A DNA stretch of 64,000 nucleotides, from positions 182,015,448 through 182,079,447 of the forward strand of contig JAVHZZ010000005.1 in assembly GCA_036250195.1 (NCBI GenBank), given 5' to 3'. The DNA is from Mixophyes australis (Eukaryota > Chordata > Amphibia > Anura > Limnodynastidae). The notes below the pieces were generated by a model, which was not told the origin of the DNA, did not search any database, and saw only the letters and a program-made list of their open reading frames with translations. Below, in pieces: positions 56,010 to 64,000 of this stretch. The position numbers and the translations under genes are program-made. Each line of letters starts with the position of its first letter. Position 1 is the stretch's first letter.

Positions 56010-57405
56010 ATGATGGCAGATAAAGGTAAAACGGCACGTACCAAACATATTGTCTGTTCAAAATGTAATGTTAAATTAACAGGTGAACGGCTGGATCAGG
56101 GGGGGCTCTGTGCTGCTTGCACTGTGACTCCTGTGAAACTGCAGCCTAAAGACAGCTCCATTCTGACGGTAGAACCCCCCGAATGGGCGGCTACCTTGTC
56201 ACAAGGGGTTGATACCCTTCTTAAACTGTTATCTAAACCTGTAGAGATCCCATCTACATCAGTGGCTTCTCAGGGTATAACAGGAGGAATGACAGAGGAG
56301 TCATTTTCCCCAGGGGTCGGATTAAATCCCTCCCCGGCCCTCCTAGGGGTATCCCAGATAGGAGAGGTGGGTTGGTCAGCAGTGGCTAAAGGCCTGGACC
56401 GACTTAACCAACTACTGGAGAATCCCAGACATAAACGTAGTATTAAAAGACGTAGACCAGCTAAGGCGCTGTGGTCAGCGTCTGACTCTGAGCGTTCCTC
56501 AGAGGAGGAAGGGGAATGGGTGGACGATTCAGACTTGTCCATAATGGAGTCAGAAGTAAACTCTAGACACCAATGGACGATCTGGTTAAAGCAGTTCTTC
56601 AGACCCTGGGATTTGTTGAAGTGGAGGAGACGCAGTCCTTGGACCGCTCTCTCTTTAAAAAAGCGTCTAAACAGGTGGTCAGGTTCCCTCCCTCAGCTGA
56701 GTTGAGAGATATTGTAGAGGCCTCTTGGAAATATCCAGATAAAAGGTTCTCTATGCCAAAGAAGTTTGGCTCGTTATATCCTCTCCAAGAGGAGGATATG
56801 ACCCGTTGGGAACAAATGGCGAAGGTGGATGCGCCTGTGGCGAGATTGGTTCGCCAGACCACACTACCTGTACCTGGTTCAGCGGCCTTACAGGACACGA
56901 CCGACCGTAAATTAGAATCCTTGCTGAAGTCGGTCTTCTTGGCCGCCGGTACTAGCCTCAGACCAGCATTGTCTGCTACCTGGGTAGCTAGGGCTATGGA
57001 AGTCTGGGCAGGGCAGTTAGTCCGCTCTGCAGGATTCAGATCTTCTACCCCTGGCCATGCAGCTGAAGGAAGCAGCAGGCTACGTATATGAAGCGGCCCA
57101 CAATTCGGCCTCCATGTCATCGTCTATTTCGGCTACAGCTATAGTAGCTAGAAGGGCGTTATGGTTAAGGACTTGGAATGCGGATTCAGAGTCAAAAAAG
57201 TCGTTAGAATCCATCCCGTATACTGGTGGGATGCTATTTGGTCCAGAGTTGGTACTCCTGGATTTTACAGGCTTCAGGGGGTAAGAAGAACGTCCTTTCA
57301 GGGGCCATTGGAACCAGGAGACAGTCCCGTAGAGGAAGGTCATCCTTTGCCCCTGCAGCAGGAAAGGCCCCTTCTGCTAAGCTGCCGGATAGACCAGCAG
57401 CATGA
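56010..57405 (+). pseudogene. DIRS B gag, two frameshifts
   Basis: It starts MMADKGKTARTKHIVCSKCN; the CSKC...LCAACT pair (residues about 16-37) is a likely zinc site. WAATLSQGVDTLLKLLSK and an acidic SERSSEEEGEW segment follow. At about 56570 the frame changes to MDDLVKAVLQTLGFVEVEET, then FSMPKKFGSLYPLQEEDM and more; at about 57060 it changes back, and a third frame carries the Arg/Gly/Ser-rich end (RRQSRRGRSSFAPAAGK) to TGA at 57403-57405. Apart from the shifts it is nearly complete, about 465 codons. Confidence 0.82.
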
Positions 57406-57699
57406 CTACCACCCGCCTCTGGTCACAGAGGGTGGGCTGGGAGGACGGCTGCTTGGGTTCGCCCAGCAGTAGACAGAGTCCTCGGCGGACGGGTAGGTCC
57501 AGGATATCATGATAGAATTCATGGGGCCAGTTCGTCTCAAGTTTTCATTAACTGTATTTCCTCACTGTCCTTAGTCAAGGCAGAGAGAGCTCATGGCTGT
57601 CGATTTGCTTCGTTTAAACAAAGCTATACAGGTTTTGAGGTACCAGAGAAGGAAAGGGTTTTAATCAAACCCAATTGTGGTGTTATAGGGTCACAGGGA

Positions 57700-57980
57700 A
57701 TCCCTTGTCTAAGAATGAGTTTCTTGGAACTAGTAAGGGACTTAGCACGCAGCAGAATGTTTCCTCCACAGGACAGGTTAAGGTCCCTGATGGAGTGGAT
57801 AGGCAGGGTCCTGTCAGGCAAGAAGCTGTCAGTACCCAGGTCTTGGGAGCTGCTAGGAAAGATGGTGACATCTTTCGTGACCCTACCCTACGCATGGATC
57901 CACCCCAGATGTCTTTGGTGGGACATTCGGAGGAAGCAGGCAGGAGCCTTCTTTTGTTGGAAGTACCAGCGGAGGAAGTA
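57700..57980 (+). pseudogene. DIRS B RT C-terminal remnant
   Basis: MSFLELVRDLARSRMFPPQD, then SWELLGKMVTSF, corresponds to MRFLGLLFDTVNQRVYLPEN and SWKLLGTMVSVF in element A, downstream of the RT active site. Everything earlier in RT is absent between gag and this point. Confidence 0.7.
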
Positions 57981-58149
57981 AGTACTCAGCTGGTGGTTGT
58001 TGGAGGACAACCGAACAAAAGGCAGAGAAGTCCCAGAGTTCTGCACAAGATCAAGAGATCCACTGACCGTTGCAGTGGACGTCCTAACAATGCCAGTCTT
58101 TCTGGTAACTCCAGTAGGGCTACGGAGCCATCTACTGACCCAGGAGGAA

Positions 58150-58950
58150 CCTTAAAGGTGCAGGTATCAGCTTTGTCAGTGTACTTCCACAGACGGCTGG
58201 CGGAGCTTCCGGATGTTAAGACTTTTTTTCAGGGAGTGCTTCACATCCAGCCACCCTACGTACATCCTGCGGAACCTTGGGATCTTAATCTGGTCCTTAG
58301 CATGTTGCAGGAGCCTCCCTTTGAACCTCTACTCTCGGCAGAGTGGCGGTTCTTGACATGGAAGACGGTCTTCCTGCTTGCTATCGCCTCGGCCAGAAGG
58401 GTCTCTGAGCTGGGAGCTTTATCCTGCAAAGAACCTTATCTGGTCTTTCATGAGGACAGAGCAGTTTTAAGGACTATTCCGTCCTTTCTCCCTAAGGTGG
58501 TCTCAGGTTTCCATATTAATCAGGAAATAGTGGTTCCAGTGTTCAGAGAGGAGCCTCAGACTCCAGGAACGAAAACAAACAAGTGTTTGGACGTAGTGAG
58601 GGCATTACGTATATATGTTGAGATCTGCAAAGATACGTAAGACAGATTCTCTATTTGTATTATTTGACTTTTCTAAGCGGGGATGGCCAGCATCTAAGCA
58701 AACTATTGCCAGATGGCTTACCCTGACTATCAGGGAGGCTTATGTCCGTATTAATCTCCCTGTGCTGAAGCGTATTGTTGCCCATTCTACCCGTTCGGTT
58801 GGGGCGTCTTGGGCGGCACGGAATGGAGCCACGGTGGACCAGCTGTGCAGAGCAGCCACCTGGTCCTGGGGACGCCTCCTTTGGCCGTAGTGTTCTACGT
58901 GCAGGGAGATCAGAGCGGTCTCACCCTTCAGAGGGATTGCTTTAGTAAGT
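58150..58950 (+). pseudogene. DIRS B tyrosine recombinase, frameshifted
   Basis: First frame: VSALSVYFHRRLAELPDVKT, DLNLVLSMLQEPPFEPLLSA, FLTWKTVFLLAIASARRVSE (first Arg box) to about 58640. After a frame change: KRGWPASKQTIARWLTLTIR, HSTRSVGASWAARNGATVDQ (second Arg box), LCRAATWS. The motif expected next, with the nucleophilic Tyr, is disturbed (WGRLLWP then stop; FYVQ in the next frame), so a small indel probably removed it. Confidence 0.83.
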
Positions 58951-58954
58951 CCCC

Positions 58955-59045
58955 ATGGTTAAGCAGTGTCCCCCAGATGGATGAAAGAGAAAACAGAATT
59001 CATACTTACAATAAATCTCTTTCTCTGAGTCCATCTGGGGGACAC
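58955..59045. repeat. DIRS B internal complementary region
   Basis: AAGCAGTGTCCCCCAGATGG, ATGAAAGAGAAAACAGAATT, then TACAATAAATCTCTTTCTCT and GAGTCCATCTGGGGGACACT. The two halves complement the outer left and right repeats, respectively, as in element A. Confidence 0.85.
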
Positions 59046-59149
59046 TGCGGTCCCCCCCTTTTGTCGTTGTTTTTCTTTTCTCTCCACTCCCCCCTCTGTT
59101 GAGTGGTGTATCTTGGTTGATTGGCCTCTCGTCCTAGGGCTTTGGTAAT

Positions 59150-59313
59150 CAAACTGAGGTATGTGGGGAATTGGTGGGGGGGATATGCTGTCAGCAGGAA
59201 GAAAGTTAACTCTTTAGGTGCCAGACTCTTCCCCTCCCTACTCAACCCCATGGTTAAGCAGTGTCCCCCAGATGGACTCAGAGAAAGAGATTTATCGTAA
59301 GTATAAATTCTGT
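59150..59313. repeat. DIRS B right inverted terminal repeat
   Basis: Complement of the left repeat through GACAGCATATCC/GGATATGCTGTC and CAACCCCATGGTTAAGCAGT, ending AGAGATTTATCGTAAGTATA beyond the left arm's extent. Confidence 0.87.
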
Positions 59314-60480
59314 TTTTTCATCAGATGTAAAGTGCTCTCTCATTGTTCAATGAATGATTGTATTTTATACTGCACCCTTCAGTCTAGCTGTTAAAAACTA
59401 TCTTTTGGACCCCTTATTGATTGAGTTTATATGTTTACATATGGTTTTAAAATTTCCTTTGTTTAATAGCTCATTAAAATAAAGATGCCCATCTACTGTT
59501 CAATGAAATATGAATAGAAGTCAGCTTGTTGAGTGTAATCTTTTGTGGAAAAAGGTCATGTGTTATGCACACAGGAGGCACATGAGGCCTGTTTGTGTAG
59601 AAGAGCTATGGCCACACAAACAGGATAGAAAGGCTAGTTTTCCGACTGCATTTGGCAACCTGCCCAATTATGACATCTATTTAGATTGGATTGTTATCAG
59701 GCATCTTGTTCATTTTTGGGCTACACACTGTCATATGGCAGACTGCAGTTAGCTTAAGGAAAGACTTATGACCGTGTTTGACACCAGGAATTATGTGATG
59801 TGGGAAGGGTGAAGAAGAGCCAGAGTGGGATGTACATCAGTGTGCATAGTGTATCTTGTGTGAAATTGCTCTGCGCATGTCCAGAAAGTGGGTGCACGCA
59901 TATGCTCCTTGAATGATTCTGGCACTTTGAGGTATGCAAACGCAGGCTGAGTACAGTAAAGGTGTGTGCACGCAAATGTGGCTTATGCAGACCTGCAGCA
60001 ACATGCAGATACGACTGTTAGGATGCGTATGCTTTGCACCTGCTGCAGGGGCAAGTGTGAATGGATTTTGAAGGCTTATCGTAAACCAGGCGCATACACT
60101 GCTAATGTAGAGGCGGATGCACCGCGAGTTACGTATGGCTCTGCAAATGGACGGAAATGCGCTTTTAAGAGTAAGTTATTCCCATTTTGCGTCCAACTCT
60201 AGCCCCATTATGTATAAACCTGCTGAAGTGATAATGCAAAAAGTGAGATTCTCATTCCGTATTAAATTAATTACTTTGACCACATAGGGGAACAAAACAG
60301 TGAATTAATCTTTGCACTTAATTCCTTGAATATAATTTACATATCTTTTCTTGCACAATGAATTTTTGAATGTAATTACAATTTCGGTAAATTCATTCAT
60401 ACACTCAGCCCGCTCTTAGCTAGGATAGCCCCTATCTGACCATGTCCTTTCAACCGATGATTCAAAATTTTGCACACCAA
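59314..60480. other. Unassigned, downstream of DIRS B
   Basis: No RIOK1 exon recognised. 59880-60200 has recurrent TGCATACGC/GCATATGC-like phrases and may be part of an old repeat; the 78-codon frame at 59966-60202 has no known domain. Confidence 0.35.
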
Positions 60481-60869
60481 ACACCTTCATTTTGTTAACT
60501 TAACTTTATATTTTATTCAGCAATTGTAAGTAACAAACAGGAATGAGAATTGGTAAAGCATTTGCAATCACAGTGGTAAACCATATGTGTAAAGTAATTA
60601 AACAGATATACAAACTGAAGCATGAAACAATACAAATGTAATATGTTAGGGGGGAAAAGGATGGGTGAGGTGGAGGGTTGTCGATGTCGTCAAATGTAGG
60701 GAGTAGTGGGCATTGTAAGTGTGATAGGAGTGTATGGGTTAACAGTGAAGCAGGTGGGCAGGATATTTAGGAGTTAGTTCAGGAGATGAAGTGAAGAAGG
60801 GTACATGTGTAACCAATGGGCCCAGATCTGATGGAATTAATCTTCCCTATCATGCAGGTGGTAAGTAAC

Positions 60870-61330
60870 TTTTTTTTCTTTCCATGTTAGCAATAAATCC
60901 GTTGTAAGATTACAGTGAAGGGACGTGGGGAGATTTATCACATTTCCACAACTTGGCAATCAGACAGCGCACCATGGCATGAGGCCAGTTTTGCAGAGTG
61001 AGTGTCTTGGTTGGATAGGGTAACAAAGTAGGAAGGACTACGGGTCCTTTCTAATAGGACACTGGAGGAGGGAGGACAGAAGGTTAATGACTTTATCTGA
61101 GAAGGACGACATTTTCGGGCAAACCCACCTGGTGTGTTCCCCTTTTTCCACAGTCTCGCCTGCAATTACAGGAGGTAGTCTGATATATTATAGAGAGTTT
61201 ATTGGGAGTTAGATACCATCTGAAATAAACTTTGGAAGCATTTTCTTTGATGAAGGTAGAAATTGAACTAGAGGCCACACTCAATCTGATGGCCTCCCAG
61301 TAGTCCTCCAGTGGTGGGCTAAGGACCCCC
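60870..61330 (-). pseudogene. LINE ORF2 C-terminal remnant
   Basis: SVASSSISTFIKENASKVYF, then RWYLTPNKLSIIY and CNCRRDCGKRGTHQVGLPEN, matches the L1/Tx1 C-terminal pattern RWYLTPxKLxxIY...CxRCxxxxGTxxHxxWxCP, with the last His/Trp/Cys replaced after a frameshift. Non-functional. Confidence 0.6.
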
Positions 61331-62076
61331 TCCTACTCCCTCTCGTGCCTATTTCCAGAGTTCAGCATCTCATCATGGAGAATATTATAGAGGAATGAAA
61401 TCGTGCCTCTCCACAACAGCGAGGAGAGACATAGAGTCTCAAAGGGGGAAATTGGGTGAGGGTAGCTGCTGACAGGGGAGAGTTGAGACCAAAGCAGAAC
61501 AAATCGAAGAAACAAGTGCAGTAATACAATATAAAAGATAATGAGCATAATACAATAGGCCTGTATATATGGTAAACAGTTAAGTGAGAGAGAACGGCAA
61601 GGCTGCAGGAACGTTGATTCATGGTTGACACCAGCAGGGATCCATCTGTAACAGAGAAAGATAGAAGAAACACCAGCACAATAACTTAAAAACAGAGGAG
61701 GATGCAGCTGCTGTCGAATCTCGTGGTGGAGTGCAAACGTGAAAGGCTCCAAGTAGGAGGTCTCTCATAACATCAAATCCAATGCTGCCAGGAGGAAGTG
61801 GAACCCGAGAGCAGAAACGTTAATTAAGCGCGGTACATAAAGGGGGTGGGAACCATTCAATGACTTTCAGGGGTCTGAGCTCCTGTGGTTGTATCCTGCA
61901 AAGAGATTATGGTGAACAAATAGTCAAGTAGAGGGAGTCACTGCAGATGAGATTTCCAAAAAAAGTAAGTACATAAGAGTGGAATTATGAAGTGGACGGT
62001 CTAAGATGATTAGTATGTCTCGAGACTGTAGGACATTTCCCTAGGGGATCTCTCTGAGAACTTGGAGTGGGTGCAG

Positions 62077-62821
62077 TCATCTCACTGGTGGGTGGTTGGG
62101 GCAATTCTGAAGTAAGGTCAATCCTTTGGAGCAGGGATTGAGCTTCGGAAAGATTCCGTGCAGAGAGTTGGTGGTCTTGGGGCCATAAAAGGTGGGAGGG
62201 AAAGCCCCAGCGGTAGCGAATATTATTATTCCGGGGTATCTGGTCACAGGTGAAAGTTCTCTGCGTCTGGCAAGGATGACTGAAGATAGATCCTGAAATA
62301 TCTGTAAATGGTGACCCTCATACGTTAGAGACTGCAGTTTCCTAGCCCCACAGACGATCAATTGCTTATCTGTGTAAAAGTGATTGCATAGAATGATGTC
62401 TCTAGACTGATTTTGGTCCGCTGGTCTGGGCTTCAGGGGGCGATTATCCATATCTTCTTGGTGGTCTTGTATAGAGACCAGTTCGACTTTTGATATGCAG
62501 AATATCCTCCTCCATTCCAGTCTGGGAGGTCACAATGGCTTCCAGTCTCTTCTCTACTTGGTCGGTACGGTAAATAGAGGTAACCTCAGGGTGCAGGGAA
62601 TGAAGAGCAGTTTGGACATCAGCATGGATCAAAGACTTGAGTTCATTCATTTCCTTTATGAGACTCAAAGTTCTGTCTGGTGATGGGAGCAGTGTCATCA
62701 TCCTCCAAGTCAGATTCAGTGGAGGTTTGTGAGAAACTACCCTGTCAGACCTGGAGTTGTCTGCTTGGAAAAGTACTGAGGGGAAGGCCTTTGGTATGGG
62801 ATTTTTATTACCTTTAGGCAT
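62077..62821 (-). pseudogene. LINE ORF1, internally deleted
   Basis: Begins MPKGNKNPIPKAFPSV. LIKEMNELKSLIHADVQTAL and VEKRLEAIVTSQTGMEEDIL form a coiled-coil segment typical of L1 ORF1 (about 62600-62480). After a gap at about 62450, SRDIILCNHFYTDKQLIVCG, LTYEGHHLQIFQDLSS and LARRRELSPVTR are the C-terminal domain (62420-62230). The RRM expected in between is missing, and frames change twice. Confidence 0.72.
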
Positions 62822-64000
62822 GGTGATTGCAGGAAAGACGCTTTGCCTAGAGGTATGCGGAAGGGTAAGTATAGTAGACCTGTACTGGGTGGATGAGTAG
62901 ATTGCAGAAAGTATGCCCACTTGTAAGGGAGATATCACATGAGGCTTATTCAGCACAGTGGTTCAGTTCATTCCCCTCCCCCTGACAAAATCTTGTGGTT
63001 GGTTAAAACATGCAGGGCTGTGTGGTAGTAGGAGAAGCGATCACTAGTGCAAGGCAGTAGGACAAACCACAGGTCTGAGAGAAGGCACCTGATAGCAGCA
63101 GTAAAGCCACTCTGGCCAGGCTTATTTATAGTAGTGGAGAGAGGAAAGTGGGTGGCTGGGGGGGTAACAGGAAGAGAAGACTTACTCTTTTGAGTGGCTG
63201 AAGAGATGTCTCCCTGGGAGAACAGTACATGCAGCAGGCAAGGGGAGAAGCCTGAGGGAGGAGATCCAGTCCAGAGAAATGTAGTAGTGTAGAATCCCTG
63301 CTCTAGATTGGAACGGATAGTGGTGACTTGACCAGGTCAGCACTGCAGATGAGCACAGTTACATTCTCCCTTTGCAATGAGGCAGCAGTGGTAAAACACG
63401 TGGAGTGCAGCGTGAGTGTTTCAATCCCCAGGATGGGTGTTCTACTGTCGGCAGTGGGGAGTCCAGCTGCTGGCACCTATACCACAGCAGTCCACTGGGG
63501 TCCAATCGGCAGTAGTAACCACTGGGAATATACCAGGAAGGGGAGCCGCCAGGTTCGCTGTAAGATGGCGGGTGGGGAGGTGGCATTAGTGCTGAGCACC
63601 CTCGGCAGTTGAGGACCCCCTCACGATGGGGACCAAGGTTTGGAGAGGGGCTATGGCTGTAAGAACAGCCACTCGTGATGGTGCTGCTCCCAGATGAAGG
63701 CTGATTAAGGCAGACAGGGAACGGAGCATGGGCTGGATGTGGCATTTTGTAATGGCTGCTAAGCCATGCCCTCCAGACACCTTATATTTAATGTGCAGGT
63801 TCATGGACTTTTCATAAAAATGGGAGCATTTGCATGAAAATAAGCCCTTGATGGCACAAAATAGTGTATGCTCTTTAAGGGCCATGAACAATCGTCTTCA
63901 CACATGCAGCCTCTTTCAGAAGCTGAACTACAGGTTAAAAGAAACAAATTTAAACCCCAATATAAAGTAATTTAATAAGGAGTTTGTCACTTAACTGATG

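Larger units (their letters stand above)
53536..59313 (+). mobile_element. DIRS-type retrotransposon B, RT deleted
   Basis: Left repeat (53536-53695) and right repeat (59150-59313) are inverted copies sharing CCATCTGGGGGACACTGC, AACCATGGGGTTGAGTAGGG and TTAACTTTCTTCCTGCTGAC; an internal complementary region lies at 58955-59045. The leader is partly duplicated around a hAT insertion, gag is nearly complete, most of RT and all of RNase H are deleted (about 57480-57710 and after 57980), and the recombinase follows in two frames. It is in sense orientation downstream of RIOK1 exon 16, most likely in the last intron. The arms are more alike than in element A, so it is younger. Confidence 0.9.
60500..63900 (-). 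mobile_element. Tx1/L1-like LINE, internally deleted
   Basis: Read right to left: G-rich non-coding sequence (63900-62960) that may be the 5' UTR, ORF1 (62821-62077), spacer, a remnant of the ORF2 C-terminus (61330-60870) and a possible 3' UTR. ORF2's endonuclease and reverse transcriptase are missing, so at least 3 kb is deleted. The ORF1 type and ORF2 end place it with Tx1/L1-like elements, known from Xenopus. Boundaries are approximate. Confidence 0.6.

Noticed and set aside
59966..60202. 78-codon frame with several Cys, possible zinc-binding small protein
   Set aside because: No family recognised, repeat-like surroundings, no exon signals.

Overview
The window is vertebrate nuclear DNA, most likely from a frog or toad. 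It has small phase-matched exons with GT/AG introns, and at least half of the rest is transposable-element sequence of a mix typical of amphibians: DIRS tyrosine-recombinase retrotransposons, L2-type LINEs with (ATA/GAT)n tails, a Tx1/L1-like LINE, Ty3/gypsy LTR elements, non-autonomous hAT elements, PIF/Harbinger-like MITEs and many minisatellites. No prokaryotic features, CRISPR arrays or RNA genes were found. Family names come from reading the sequence and remembering the families; no search was run.

Two protein-coding genes are present, transcribed divergently about 13.8 kb apart. At the left edge, on the minus strand, are the first two coding exons of RBM22 (spliceosomal zinc-finger/RRM protein) with a CpG-rich promoter holding two NRF1-type palindromes. 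From 16846 to 53000, on the plus strand, are sixteen coding exons of RIOK1 (atypical RIO kinase/ATPase of 40S ribosome maturation). All exon phases fit, giving 507 codons with the complete kinase domain and its P-loop, Lys186, Asp302, Asn307 and Asp319. The final short basic exon was not found and probably lies beyond 64000.

Layout: 1-3300 RBM22 5' part with two MITEs in intron 1. 3550-8000 L2 LINE copies in both orientations with MITEs and L2-tailed repeats. 8600-16230 degraded DNA transposons, four minisatellites and a solo LTR (11127-12642) with a perfect GTCAA target duplication. 16790-25871 RIOK1 exons 1-9 with MITEs. 26421-32292 a full-length but dead DIRS element in intron 9. 32838-33908 exons 10-11. 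33909-45292 an 11.4 kb intron 11 holding a DIRS gag relic, an L2 copy, a 534 bp Harbinger-like element, a DIRS 5' fragment and a gypsy element whose pol order reads PR-INT-RT-RH. 45293-53000 exons 12-16 with a hAT fragment and a fossil recombinase. 53536-59313 a second DIRS element with a hAT insertion and a duplicated leader. 60500-63900 a minus-strand Tx1/L1-like LINE.

The host genes look intact; the mobile elements all carry visible lesions (frameshifts, stops, internal deletions, or a changed YLDD motif). No new cellular system was found. The observations most worth checking are the INT-before-RT gypsy element, the MITE family with a shared core and changing ends, the hAT family whose copies each carry a different private minisatellite, and the RBM22-RIOK1 neighbourhood.
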